Source: Hyaloscypha bicolor E
Taxonomy: Eukaryota; Ascomycota; Leotiomycetes; Helotiales; Hyaloscyphaceae
Direction: 5' to 3'
NCBI RefSeq assembly: GCF_002865645.1
Contig: NW_020194558.1
Coordinates: 2,384,014 to 2,448,013, forward strand
DNA: 64,000 bases
Part shown: positions 45,600 through 58,151 of the stretch, in pieces
How positions within the stretch are numbered: the first letter of the stretch is position 1
Layout: each line of letters begins with the position of its first letter
Position numbers and translations under genes: made by a program
The notes under the pieces: model-generated
The model's input: only the letters and a program-made list of their open reading frames with translations
What the model was told of the DNA's origin: nothing
The model's database searches: none

Positions 45600-48500
45600 A
45601 AACTATTCCGAAAAGCAGCCAAGGGAAAAACTATTTTAGTAGTACTCCTAAATAGTATTTAGTATATACTAAATACTAATACTTGTATTATAGTATATAT
45701 AAGTAAGGGAATCCCGATTATATTATATCCGGATACCGGATTCCCTATTAGTCTTATTAATTACTCTATATTAGCCAAGAGATTCCTAAGTATACTAATT
45801 AAGACCCTTAAGGATAGTAGTTAGCTAGCTCTTTAGGGAATAGGTAAGGGACCTATAATAAATAAATATATAGATATACCTATCTATTATAAGACTACGA
45901 AATATAAGATAGTAAAATTTCTTGCTATCTAGGTCTATATTATAGATAGGCTATTAGAAAGTATCTTCCTTCTTAGTTTGAACTTTATTATTCCAAATAC
46001 TCTTAATTTCCGATAGAAATATAATAGATCTCTCCTATATTATCTATAAATAAGAGATTCCGATTTATATATTTTACTATATACCAAAATTATAAAAGAA
46101 ATAGAGAAACCTAGGCTAGTAGCCGTTTATCTTATAGAGACCGTTATTCTTAAACCCGGATAAGGCCAGAACTTACTAATCCGTTATTATACTTTACTAA
46201 TTATAAAGAACGGATACCTTTTTAACCTCTTCCCTTAAGTAGACCTTGCCCTTAATAAATTCGGGACTATAATAAATTATATTATAAATGGAACCCAGAA
46301 GCTACTATTCTTTACTAATTTCGGTAAAGTACTAATTCGGATACTTACTAGTACTTTCCTTAGAACTCTTAAGAAATACCCTAAAATAACTTTTTATCCG
46401 GGCTTATTCAAAGTATATAATATCTTTATAAGCTTAGTAAATATAATTTAAGGAATCCTATTATCTAATATTATAGAATTAGATAAAAAATATCTTACTA
46501 GATATCTATTTCTTATATAGCCTCTTACTAAGCTAGAACCGGAACTAGATAAAGCAAATATCTCTATATACTAGAAAGATAATATATATATAAAGATCTA
46601 TAGTATACTAGAGAAATATAAGGGATTATTTCGTTCCTAGTTCGGTTACTTTAATAACGGAGTAACTATACTAATTTCCTTTAGAAACGGTATTAATATT
46701 AAGGATTTATGGTAATTACCTTATCTATTATCTAAAAAGGACTATAATATAATAGATTTTATCTTAAATCCTATAAAATAGGATAGATTCTTAAAAAATA
46801 TATTACTAGGCTATCTATTACCTGCTATATCTCCTGCCTTTATAATTTAGAGAAACGGGAAACCGTAAGTAGTTATAGATCTATACTAAATAAATACTAA
46901 GCTAGAATTAAATATATATCCTCTCCTAAAATAGGATAAGGTTCTTTCTATTCTGGATAGGGCTATAGTTTTCTCTAGTCTAGATATAATAAAAAGCTTC
47001 TTCTAATAGAAAATCCCTATTAAAAATAAGTAGAAAGTAGCTCTAGTTACTACTTACTATAGCTATAAATAGTTAACTATAGTTCCTTAAGATTTAGCTA
47101 TTACTTCTGCTTTTTTCTAATAAAGAATAGAAAAGCTATTTAGCTAGTATTTCTGGGCTTTTATACTAGTATATATTAATAATATTATTATATTCTCTAA
47201 AACTATTAATTAATACTTAAAGGATCTGGATTTGATTCTATTTATTCTAGTAAAATCCGGAATTATACTCTTATTTCCGAAGTATTATTTTAGGTAACTA
47301 AGTATTTAAGCCTTAGGCTACTATATTTTATGGCTTAGGCTTAGTATATTTCCAGAAAAAGTAGAAGCTATCTCTAATTAGATATTTCTATAAACCTTGG
47401 CTTAACTAGAGACTTCCCTTGGGTTTTTCGGATACTACTATAAATTCGTAAACTATTATACTAATATTATATCTCCGTTAGTAGAGCTAAAAATAATTAG
47501 GTTACGGAATATACTAAAACAGGAAACCAAGCGGGCTAATTTTATAGAAAAGACACCTATTTCTCTATTACCTAAAGTTATTATAGGAGAAATACTAGCT
47601 ACTAAAAAGAAGACTTATTATAAAAAAGCCAAGGCTAAAACTAATACTATCCCGGATAACCTTATAGACTAATACTATAAAGCCTTTTAAACCCTAAAGA
47701 ACTATTTATATAATACTCTAACCCTAATATTTCTAATTTTTAATCTCCTATTTATACTATATATAAATAATAGTAAGAAACGCGGCTATAGTATTATTCT
47801 TTATTAAGTAGACCTTACTAATAGAAAAGAGAAGCCCGTTTTATACTTATTAAAGACCCTAACCCCTATAGAATAAAACTATTAGCTAATAGAGTTAGAA
47901 ACCGGAACTCTTATTTAGGTACTTTAAAAGCTTCTGTAATACCTAGATAGTAATAAGCTTATAGTCTATACCGATTACTAAGCTATTATAGATTTCTTTA
48001 AGAATAATAGACTAACCTATAAGAAAAGTACTCGTCTTACTAATTAGTACCTTTTCCTAGCGAAATATATTATAAATATAGAAATCTGCTATTATTCTAG
48101 TAAATCCTATACTAATACTAATATACTCTCTAGATTATAAATTACGGATCTAACTACCGTAATTCCTAAACTAATATAGTAGCTATATATAGATACTAAG
48201 GATAGTTTAATTCTTATAAAGGTATTTTACCTATCTATTTATTTCAAGGAACTTCTAAAACTAATAAACGAATAATCTATAACTAATAGAGAAAGAGTTA
48301 TTTATTATTTATTAATTTATATAAATAAATCCTTTATTTAAAGAATAATAACCGAGATATCCCGAAACAGGAGCTTTAGAAGAGTTTATTAAACTATATT
48401 ACAGAAATAACAGGATAGCCCTAAAGATAAGCCTATTACTATTTTTAAGTTCTTCTAGCTAGACTTATAGTCTAAGCTTTTATACTTTCGGGACTCAGAT

Positions 48501-49890
48501 AAAGGGAAATACTTCTATATTCCGGATAAGCTATAGACTATATTTATATGTATTATATATAATAATCGAGCTTATATTAGGAGAAATAGAACTTATAACT
48601 TCCTATAATGGAATATCTTTATATTATAGCTAAAGAAAAAGACAAATACCTATATATTTAACTATCCGATTTACTGGCTTACTAAACCGGTAATATATAA
48701 GTTATATGGTAGACTTATACCTATTCTCGTTTCTAGTTATTAATTATTAATACTTTATATAGATTTTATTACCGGGCTCCCCGAATTAAAAAACGGGAAT
48801 AATACGGTTCTTCTCTCGACTAACTAGTTAATAAAATAGATTAAAGTTATATCCGGAAAAGATACCTGGTTCGGGAAGAACTAGACCCGAGTATACTATA
48901 AGAACGAATATAAAGAAATAAGTCTTCTAGAGAACTTAATCTCGGATAGGAATCCCAAATTTACTTCTATATACTAGCGGGAGTTATATAGTATTACGAA
49001 TACTAGACTTTCCTTTATTATATTCTATTATACTAAAGCGGATAGCTAGTTTGAAAAATCAAATTAAACCTTTATTTATATTATATAATATACTATTAAT
49101 AGTTAATTTAATTAATTAGGATAGGAGAATCTAATTCTAGCTATAATATTTGCTCTTAATACCTTACTAAATACCTCTACCGGGTTTCCTCTATATAAAC
49201 TATAATATAAATAGAAACTATAGTTCCTTCTCTAGCTAATATAAGTGGTATTCTTTATTTCTCTTACTAAAAAGAGAGCCAAATACTTTATAGAAAAATA
49301 CTAATCCTTACTAAGGAAGGCCTATAATATTATTATACTAGCTCAAGTATATATAAAGGCAATTTATAATAAAAAAAGGAAACTAGTAGAAATCTATATT
49401 AGGAATAAAGTCTATTTAAAATTAGTAAAAGAAGTAAATAATAGATATAAGCTCCTAGATAACTTTATAAAGTTCTTCTTTAATAAAATAGGCCTATATA
49501 AGGTAACTAGAATTATAATACTGCTTTTATTTGAATTAGAACTATTATTCTAGCTAAGTATCTATCCTATTATATTTATTAAATACCTAGAACTAAAAGA
49601 TATAGATCTATATAAAAGAAAGAACCCAGAACCGGAACTAATTCTTATAGATAGAAAGGAAAAATATATTATTAAAGAAATTATAGATAAGGAGATAAGA
49701 AATATACTAGGATAATAATATAGGTAATTATTTTACCAAGTCTATTATATAGGATATAATATAAAGAAGTAAAGAATAGGAAATAAGCTAAGAGCAAATA
49801 TCCCTATACTAGTCAAAAAGTTTAAAAGAGACCTCTTAACTAGATACTAATACTATTAACTATTTAGGTATCTTATTTAGAATATTTATA
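45600..49890 (+). pseudogene. Pol frame of the gypsy element: protease, RT, RNase H, integrase, chromodomain
   Basis: One continuous frame (codons starting at multiples of 3, e.g. 45732) contains LYPDTGFPISLI (aspartic protease) and a reverse transcriptase with INTKLELNIYPLL and VFSSLDIIKSFF. The YxDD active site now reads YINN at 47172-47183, that is, Asp codons changed to Asn. RNase H follows (INNSKKRGYSIILY, IELETGTLI). The integrase core begins around LYIDFITGLPELKNGN at 48753, and a chromodomain-like end is at 49665 (YIIKEIIDKEI ... YYIGYN). The order RT-RH-IN-chromodomain marks a chromovirus. Dozens of TAA/TAG codons interrupt it, but frameshifts are rare. Confidence 0.9.
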
Positions 49891-50029
49891 TATAGGAATA
49901 GTATTTTATAGGAAGCAGAAATTTATATATAAAAGAATTCCGGAATTATATTCTTAGCCTTATTAAATATAAGGCTAGTAACTATTACTAAAATATTTAT
50001 AACTATAATAGTTAATAAACTAATAAATT

Positions 50030-50160
50030 AATTTCCTTATCTATATATCTCTACTTATTTATAAATCTCTATATATCTATATGCCTTTATCTATCTATAT
50101 ATCTCTATTTATTTATATATCTCTATCTATTTATATACTTTTATATATCTATATATTTCT
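50030..50160. repeat. TATCTATATATCTC-type degenerate tandem repeat
   Basis: Imperfect repeats of the words TATATATCTCTAT and TATCTATTTATA separate the pol frame from the third frame of the retrotransposon. Confidence 0.7.
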
Positions 50161-52200
50161 ATAGATTCCGCTATATTACCCTTTAGTAAAACCCTTAAAA
50201 AGCTAGCAGAAGCAAAGCTTAAAAAAAAGTAATAGAGCCTAGCCAGAAACGCTTCTATAGTACTAATGGATACTACTATAGGGCTAATTATAGTTTATAA
50301 TATACTACTAGTATATACTAATTTAAGAAAGTAGCTAGATACTAGGAATTTAGAATATAATAAATATAAATACTAATATAGAGATAACTAGGTAAAAGGT
50401 ATTCTATAGGATCTAATTAAAGAAAAGAAAGAATTATAGGACCTATTTATAAATCTAGTAAATAATTATATTAATAGTAAACTATCTTACTAAGAAAACT
50501 AAAATACTTTTATATAATATACCGGTTTAGTATCCGAACTATTAGTAGAATAAATCCTGGTTAATAGCAAGACTAGTATCTCTTATATTAGTAACTTAAA
50601 GAGTTCTTTCCTAATTAATATCTACCCGGGTTATAATTATCTTAAAGTATTATGGCTTTATATCAAGATTAACCTCTTTTCTTAGTTCCTGGTAAATATC
50701 TATTTAGACCGCTTTCCCTTTAGAGATTACTGCGGCTAGGGTAATACCTTTTAACCCAGATATATATTTATTAACTATCCTAACCTGGAAACCGGGAAAA
50801 TAGATAAAAATAACTATATTATATATATCTGCCTTAGTAAGGACTATAATAGCCAAATTCTTATCCTTAGTAGTAGCTATTTTGAGATATCTAAGGTTAC
50901 CGAGTATATACTAATAAATTAGTACTATTTCTTTATAGATATTATAGAGCGGGACCCAAAAAAGCTAGTCTTTATTCTCCTGGAACCCGAGAAGGCCGGA
51001 TATTACCTAAAGGGCCCCAAGCCACCGAATATTTGCCCCTTAGGGATATCTAGTACCTTTAATAAGCCTATAGAAAATCTAGTCAAAATCTCTAATAATT
51101 ACTAGAACTATAGTATTATAGACCCGAAAATCAGGAAGACTATCTTCGAAAATATTACTACCTATAGCTATAATTCTCAGGTTCCTATTTTTAATATTCT
51201 TTCCTATACCTTAATATCTGCCCAGATATATACGGCCGCCTTCTATAATACCCAAAATATACTGGCTTTAGTAACTAGATAATAGTATAAAAGTATCCGT
51301 AATCTGAACTATCTTCTTTAAACTCTAGTATCCTGGACCGAATTAGATAAAGAAACTATAGCTAACTTCTATAACTGGTTTAGGGGAGATTTACTAGATA
51401 TTAGATAGGGTATTATAAATTATAGTATTATAGATTAAAAATATATAAAAAAGGTTAAGAGACTTATATAAGATATTCCTTACCTAGTAAATATACTTAA
51501 TATACTTCCGGAATCTATTCTCCTAATTCCTTATAGGTTTTATAGATAGCTCGCCTATATAGCATATAATAGGCTAGATTATAATATTCTCGGGGGATCT
51601 ATAATTAGAATTAATGCCCTAAAAGAATAAAGTAATACTATTATACCAGAAATCCTATTTATTATCTAAGGCGCTATATAATAGGTACTCCCGTAATTCG
51701 GCTACTATAAACTAGACGAAGATTATACTAACTAGCTACTTTAGAAGCTCTTACTTAGTTAAGGGAATTATAATACTACCCTGGTCTCCGTACTAGGAAC
51801 TACTAGTCCCACTTCCTTATTACGGAAGAGAAAGGAACCTAGCTTCCTAATAAGATCCTCCTAGCGGATTACTAATAACTCTATACCTACCAAGGTTCTA
51901 TAGAAAAAGGCGAGAAAGGGCAAAGCCCCCGAGATTAAAGAACTATGGAAATAATCGGACCCCGGTACTAATAACCGGGTACTAAAAGTACAGGTAGCCT
52001 ATATCCTACTTAATTTGCCTTGACTAGCTAATTATACTACTATGGTCGAGTCTATTAAGACCAAAATTAATAATAAGAAGCTATTTGACTACCTGGCTAC
52101 TAAATATAGCAAAATAACCTAAGCTATAATTCTCTCTTACTTATATCTACGGTTTCCATAGTAATCCTTCCTTTACGATTCCTATATAGATATTCTCTAA
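50161..52200 (+). pseudogene. Additional long frame (ORF3) of the gypsy element, function unknown
   Basis: A single frame (codons counted from 50161) reads for about 650 codons, interrupted almost only by TAA and TAG and once by TGA (52021), with no frameshift. Less decayed stretches look protein-like: FILLEPEKAGYYLKGPKPPN and ICPLGISSTFNKPIENLV near 50975-51085, WTELDKETIANFYNWFRGDL near 51340-51395, and KRKEPSFLIRSSS near 51820-51865. It is in a different frame from pol and separated from it by a repeat. No known domain was recognised. It could be an element-encoded accessory protein, a captured gene or a diverged second gag. Confidence 0.6.
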
Positions 52201-52512
52201 TTAGAGAATAATACTATTAGATCTTTACCTCTTTATACCTTTTACTATCTAATATATTCTTTACTACGGATCAAATATTCTTCTGGTCTTTATTAATTAG
52301 ACAGATATTCGCTGGCCTTTATTAGTTGGATTAGTTCTATAGAGTACTAGATACTACGGTTTAGTTATAGATAAACTTAAGTAATTATTTATAGCTAGAA
52401 CTAGTCTTTAGTAACTAGTACTCCGAACGGATAGGAAGTTTCTTTTTTATTATTTATTATTTTATATAGATAGATCGATTATAGCCGCTACGGGAGTAGC
52501 TTTTCCTTGCTC

Positions 52513-52525
52513 TAGGGGGGAGAGA
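52513..52525 (+). other. Polypurine tract of the gypsy element
   Basis: A purine run (AGGGGGGAGAGA) immediately before the 3' LTR, the expected plus-strand primer site for reverse transcription. Confidence 0.75.
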
Positions 52526-52648
52526 TATTATGGGAAGGACCAGACCTTCTATACCTTAGTTAGCGGCATCCACGCTAGCCTCCTTAAGAGGCAGTGGCGG
52601 TTCGTCCATCAAAATGCATACATTTTGATCTCTTCTTCTTCCTCGACA
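52526..52648 (+). repeat. 3' LTR of the gypsy element
   Basis: The 123-bp LTR begins TATTATGGGAAGGACC (the terminal TG has become TA) and ends CCTCGACA. It is 118/123 identical to the 5' LTR. Confidence 0.95.
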
Positions 52649-53243
52649 GTACCCGTGATGTCCCGTGTAAACGTATGCTGAACCGGGAACAAAGTGGAGG
52701 TGGATTCAACGAAGCAGGTGGGAGAACACCGCCATTCAGGCCCTCAGAATGAGATATCAGGTGGTGAGTGAGGGACATCGGATTTGGGAGGGGAGATACT
52801 GATTGTTTTCAAGAAGAAAGTGTTGCTCCCACGCTGATCATTTCCGCTCCATCTCAAGATCGCGCTGAATTGCTAAAAGACTGCTGGAACGGTAGGCGTT
52901 TTTCACTGGTGACATGTGAGATGTTGCGCAACTCGACATAGGGTTGCACAAAATAGTAAAAGCACTGACAGAGTGGGTATCACGAAGTCATCCTGTTCAT
53001 GGGGGAAGTGAAGTGGTTGCCACACTGTAAGAGGTTGAGCCAATGGAATGTCACGGTTGCGCCACAGCGGGGAGCCTCGAGGTTACACAACAGTCAACTT
53101 CCTGCCACATCTCGCACCTTCACTCGATAATGCGGCATGAGATTCAAAGAGGCTCGCCATTTAATCGTACGAGTAATTTCTTTTGTTTACCCCTCTTCTG
53201 TACAACTATATGGAAGGCCGATCTCGCTGAAGGCTTCCTGAAG
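52649..53243. other. Intergenic region between the retrotransposon and the MATE gene
   Basis: It includes the right GTACC target duplication and the putative MATE promoter. Nothing else was recognised. Confidence 0.5.
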
Positions 53244-54947
53244 ATGGGTTCATCTTCTCAGAGTGTCAGATACAGGATGGTTTCAAACAAGGATGACCTC
53301 GTTGATGCCGAGATCAATCAGGTTGAGCCTGATGACCAAGATACGGGGCTAAGGCCAAAGTCAAGGTTATCTGAACTCTTTGACAGACAGAGGTAAGGTA
53401 CCAGACTCGTTTGGAATATATCTGCTGACGATATCAAGCTACACTGGGGCATTGCTTTTCAATCTTGCCGCATTCATGCTACCTGCTCTCTATGGCACAT
53501 TGAGCAAATTATGGGTTGCCAACATCGATTCAAGCCAAGTCGTTACTACTGATGTGTACACTTACATCGGTGTAATCGTTAACGTTCTCAACGATGGGCT
53601 TCCGAGAACTGCCTGGAGCGTCATCGGGGATAAAACAACACGAACACCAAGCTCTCGAATCGGTCTGACGTACACGCTACTCCTGTTCCAGATCACCTTT
53701 GGCGCCATATTGACAGTCATCTTCGTTGCCAGTTCTGACAAACTTGCTGCTGCTTTTGTTCCTTCCGCTGTCAGGGATACCTCTCTCAGATATGTCCGCA
53801 TCTCATCGGTCGAGGCGTTATCGTCTGCTATGGAGGTGGCAGTTGCCAGCTCAACCAGAGCCTTGGATCACCCTGATGTCCCGCTGCTTATCAGCTCAAT
53901 CAAATTTATCGTGAATATCGTCCTAGACCTGCTCATAATTTCGCGATTTCATGTTGGCAACCACGCCCCAACGATCAATACGCAGGCATTAGTGCGAATG
54001 GCTTGTGACCTAACGGCAGCTCTCTCCGGACTGGTATACTTCCTCCACATCGCCACCAGGTTTCAAGGACGCTCGAGTTCAAACCCATCAGACCCGAAAC
54101 CGAGACCAAGCGTTTCGTCACTGAGAACTCTCGTACGACCTGGATTCTGGACTTTCATAGAATCGGCATTGCGGAATTCCATCTACCTCTGGCTTATCCA
54201 TGGGATTGTGTCGATGGGTTCTGACTATGCCACTGCGTGGGGAGTTTTCAATACCATCAGATGGGGCATCTTCATGGTTCCTGTTCAAGCTCTCGAGGCG
54301 ACCACGTTGACGTTCGTGGGTCATGCCTGGGGAAAATGGAGAGCTGAAGTAGGACCGACTTTGAAGAACCCGAAGGCGTCCAAGGAAGACTTGCTTGGTA
54401 AGTGATTTCTAAGCATTCATGGCTTTCGCCTGACTTTTGACAGCCATCACTCGGTTGGCATGGCGTTCGTGCCTCATTGCTCTCGCTTTGGAGGTCCCAA
54501 TTTGCATCCTCCTCTCGATCTGGGGCATGAAGCAGTTCGCATTCTATCTCTCAGAGTCAGAACCTGTTGCGCTGATAACTCAACATATGTGGAAGGTTCG
54601 TACCATTCTCTTAGACTGCACCACATTTGACTCATAAACCGCAGACTATTGATTGGTGTTACATATTCTATGCGGTCAACTACCAAATTGCTGCTATTGT
54701 ACTTGCCACTACGACTCGATGGTTTCTCATCCAGGCTCTTGGCTCTAACCTCCTCTGGATGCTGCCGTGGGCTATCGCGGTTACCAGAATTGGGATGACT
54801 CCTGAGAATGCTTGGAGCTATCACTCCATAATATTTGGTGGCGCTCTTGTGTTTGACTTCTTCAACGTGTCTTTGGTGGTGGGTATCTGGGCGTGGTACC
54901 TGATGAAAGGGAAGATTTCTTTGGCGCCGGTTCACAGTTCTCTTTGA
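53244..54947 (+). CDS. MATE-family efflux transporter
   Basis: It is predicted to export drugs, toxins or metabolites by H+/Na+ antiport. Exons are 53244..53392, 53439..54397, 54444..54595 and 54645..54947 (introns of 46-49 nt; one donor is GTTCGT), giving 520 aa. The start MGSSSQSVRYRMVSNK is the first ATG before the acidic N-terminus. Membrane segments begin with YTGALLFNLAAFMLPALYG; then SKLWVANIDSSQVVTTDVYT and LNDGLPRTAWSVIGDK, typical of fungal MATE proteins, and later DYATAWGVFNTIRWGIFMV. Every splice junction restores the frame. The substrate is unknown. The retrotransposon ends only about 600 bp upstream of the start. Confidence 0.85.
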
Positions 54948-55340
54948 GGAAGGTAGTGGTCTGCTTTTCCATGAGTTGGATAAGGCAACATGGGAATTGG
55001 GCGGTGATATCGGCAGGTCGAGTTTGGTTCTGGCAAGGCTGTACAGAGTACAAAATGCAAAAAGCAGAAGCAGGGTTTACTTTTTGGTCAGACTACGGAC
55101 TTCCACTAGAGCGAGAGCGAAGGGAAAGGAATTACAAAACAAGGGATTGGCGCACATCACATTATCGCTCTAGTCAGCAAACGATCATGGAAAAGCCCTC
55201 GTCCAGGAAATTGAAGCATGTGAAAAGAGCTCAAGTGGGGGGCGGAATAGGGGGCGGGGAAACGCTAAGCGAGGCGCCCGTAACCGAGCTCTCCACCCCA
55301 TAAAATTCCGCCAAGTTTCACTCTTCCTTCAATCTTCTTC

Positions 55341-55388
55341 GTCTTCTTCTTCTTCTTCTTCTTCTTCTTCTTCTTCTTCTTCTTCTTT
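55341..55388. repeat. TTC microsatellite
   Basis: About 15 TTC/CTT units in tandem, interrupted once near the start by GTC. Confidence 0.9.
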
Positions 55389-56521
55389 TCATCCGCCAAG
55401 AATACTTGTGAAACCGCACAGAACAGCACTATCTTTCAATCCAAGCGATCGCAGCTTCGTAGAGTTCTACCTCATCTCCCAGAATCTTCGCCTCAGCTTT
55501 GTCTTTTGCGCCAATCAATACTGCAAGTCAAGGCCTCTCTTGGCATTTCCTCGGTTCGCAATCGACCATCCTTTCAGGGACTGTCGATCCCTGACTACAG
55601 TAATGCCAAGGGCGCTATCAATGATAAGTAACTTAGAATATCGTGACCACCCGGTATTGCGCAAAGGAGGGGTTAGATGTGCCACAAGTGAGGGAGAGCA
55701 CCCAAGTCTACCAAGTCGCTCGGACTCCAGCTTTACAGATGTCGCGATGTCTGAGATCTCGGCAAGCGACGCCAAGTCAACGTCTCATCCAAACTCTCAG
55801 CAGGCTGCTCCTTGGCCGGATGGCTCCGGAGTGTGTTCCTGATGAAGCAGGTTGATATGGAGTGGTCTACCAACGCTGCCATGGAAAAACTCCATGGTTT
55901 CTGCACAGCATTGAACTTCCCGGCCTTGGCTGCAGGGTCGCATATCTCAACTCTCCAACGGAAACAAGTTATCGAGCACACAGCCGCAAGAAGACTTGTC
56001 AGCTTCCATATTGGACGAGCTTCTGCCAAGGTAAGCGCAGCACGCGATTGCAAGGGGGATTCAAGCTTAAAGGTTATCCGGAGTGTTCCTGCTTGGCAAT
56101 CAACTCAACGATCGGCAGTGAAGTTATCCCGCGTCTGCTCATCTGCTTTCGTCCTTCTCCGTCTTTAGTCCCATCGCACGTATTGGCAGCCGGACCAGAG
56201 AGACCTATCAAAAGTTTCATAGGTCTCATAGCTCCTGATTCTGTGCAGCAGCCAAGCCACCCGCAAACGCCTCTTCTTTGGACAACAGTCTCTGGCGGTT
56301 GCGAGCTGCCAAATTTACAATGGAGGGAACGATTGATCATCCGAGCTTGTTACTATTCGAGAAGGTCTTTAGAAGTACCCAAGAATAATGAATCTGGATT
56401 GGTGAGTTGAACAAAACTGCACAAGATGATAGTCGAAGATAGAGCTGAAGAAGCGGGGTTGGAGATAGAGCTCAGAGATATGAATTTCTATTGTCCAACC
56501 TCACAGAGAACATTCTGAAAG

Positions 56522-56529
56522 TATATATA
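56522..56529 (+). promoter_or_regulatory. TATA-box-like motif upstream of the subtilase
   Basis: TATATATA lies about 210 bp before the start codon, a plausible distance for a fungal core promoter with a leader of about 150-180 nt. Confidence 0.35.
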
Positions 56530-56735
56530 CAGCTTTCGTTCCACTCACAAGTATGATTCATTCAGCATCCAATCCCAGAACCCTCTCAATCATTCAAGTT
56601 TTGAAACTCCCGATCCCAGAAGTGTCATTTCAATTTTTGGATCTTTGGCTCTTCAATTCATCCAGCCTTCAAGGCAACATTGAAAACTTGCTCTCTCAAT
56701 CACCCAAAAACTTCGACGTATATTAAACATTCATC

Positions 56736-58151
56736 ATGGTATCCTATTTTACTCGTTTCTTGGCATTGGCGGCTGCCCTCGCGCCAGCCTTCGGTGCTCC
56801 AGCAACTGCCCCTCATCACCTTAAGATCCGCAATCCCCTGGCGGAGGATGTTGTTCCAGACAGCTATATCGTCGTTTACAATAGCAATGTTGACGCTGCA
56901 ACAATTGCTAGCCACGTAAGTCTCCCTCGGTCAATGTCCTACTGCGATTTGGACAATGCTCTGGATATTTCATTTTGTTCTGGCTAACCTTGGGACCTTT
57001 AGGTAGCTTCAGTAAGCTCTATGCTGTCCAGAGGAGATCTAACAGGAATTGGAGCGACGTATGATATGGATGAACTTAAGGGGTATCAAGTCGTTGCCGA
57101 TGAGGCTGCTATTGCTGAAATTGCAGCTTCCCCTGAGGTAAGTCACGTACTGTATCTGATTGCCCCAAGACTCTCTGACTGACCAATTCAACTTGCAGGT
57201 CGCGTACATTGAGAAGGATGCCAAAGTCTACGCCAATGCTCTCACCTCCCAGACTGGGGCTACCTACGGTCTTGGTCGCATCTCTCACAGAAATCAGGAC
57301 TCGACCACCTATATTTACGACTCTTCAGCTGGCAGTGGAACAACGGTCTACGTCGTCGATACGGGAACCTATACCGCACATTCTCAATTTGGCGGACGTG
57401 CGACTTTTGGAGCGAATTATATCTCTGGCTCACCAGTAAGTGACCTTTAGTCAATATTCCAGTGTCTGTAATACTTTGGAAAGACCTTTGAACTAACAAA
57501 CTGAAGAATACGGATGAGAACGGCCATGGTACCCACTGCTCTGGAACAATCGCCGGAAGCACCTACGGCGTAGCCAAGAAAGCCAACCTCGTCGCCGTCA
57601 AAGTCCTTGATAAGAGCGGATCTGGCACCACCTCTGGCGTGATTTCAGGAATCCAATGGGTGGGCAACAATGCCAATACAAACTCAGTCCTCAGCATGTC
57701 TCTCGGAGGCACCTACTCCTCGGCCCTCAACTCCGCCGTGAAGAGCACAGTCGGCAAAGGCGTCACTGTCGTTGTGGCCGCTGGAAACGACGGCGATGAT
57801 GCTGGTAACTACTCACCTGCTTCTGAACCAACTGCGATTACCGTTGGTGCCATCGATGCGGACGACAACCGTGCCAGCTTTTCCAACTATGGAAGCCTCG
57901 TTGATGTCTTTGCTGCTGGTGTAAATGTTCTGAGCTCGTGGATTGGAAGCACGACTGCGACGAATACGATCAGTGGAACTAGCATGGCGACCCCGCACAT
58001 TGCAGGTTTGGCTGCATATCTCATTGCTCTTGAAGGTATCACTACTCCGGCTGCTGTTCAAAGCCGTATCAAGGCTCTCGCCACCTCCGGCAAGATCATT
58101 GACGCCAAGTCAGCAAACAATCTCATTGGGTACAATGGCAATGGATCATAA
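56736..58151 (+). CDS. Secreted subtilisin-like serine protease (proteinase K type, S8)
   Basis: An extracellular endopeptidase of 398 aa from exons 56736..56915, 57003..57137, 57199..57435 and 57507..58151 (introns of 61-87 nt), all in phase 0. Residues 1-20 (MVSYFTRFLALAAALAPAFG) form a signal peptide. Residues 35-118 are an I9 propeptide (DSYIVVYNSNVDAATIASH ... VAYIEKDAKVY). The mature domain follows around residue 119. The catalytic triad is complete: Asp159 (VVDTGTY), His191 (NGHGTHCSG), Ser343 (SGTSMATPH). The oxyanion Asn278 is in AAGND, and Cys195 is at the position of proteinase K's free cysteine. It probably serves nutrition or host-tissue degradation. Confidence 0.95.

Larger units (their letters stand above)
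41784..52648 (+). mobile_element. Full-length Ty3/gypsy chromovirus LTR retrotransposon, RIP-inactivated
   Basis: The 10,865-bp element lies between a perfect GTACC target duplication (41779-41783 and 52649-52653). Two 123-bp LTRs frame a TGG primer-binding start after the 5' LTR and a polypurine tract before the 3' LTR. Internally it has a gag-like frame, a protease DTG motif, reverse transcriptase, RNase H, integrase and chromodomain in gypsy order, followed by an extra long frame before the 3' LTR. The interior from about 42.06 to 52.5 kb is extremely AT-rich, with abundant TAA/TAG codons where CAA/CAG is expected, whereas the LTRs and about 150 bp next to the 5' LTR keep normal composition. 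Confidence 0.95.
54948..56735. other. 1.8-kb region between MATE and subtilase genes
   Basis: It contains a (TTC)n microsatellite and several plus-strand frames (55408-55842, 55812-56168, 55862-56410) that overlap each other. None has a recognised motif or a clean splice model. The last 200 bp form the subtilase promoter. Confidence 0.4.

Noticed and set aside
50161..52200. ORF3 as an envelope protein
   Set aside because: No signal peptide, fusion peptide or clear transmembrane arrangement can be seen, and RIP inflates Ile/Tyr so hydrophobicity is unreliable.
42060..52510. The AT-rich block as a centromere or mitochondrial insertion
   Set aside because: LTRs, a target duplication and pol motifs show it is a retrotransposon.
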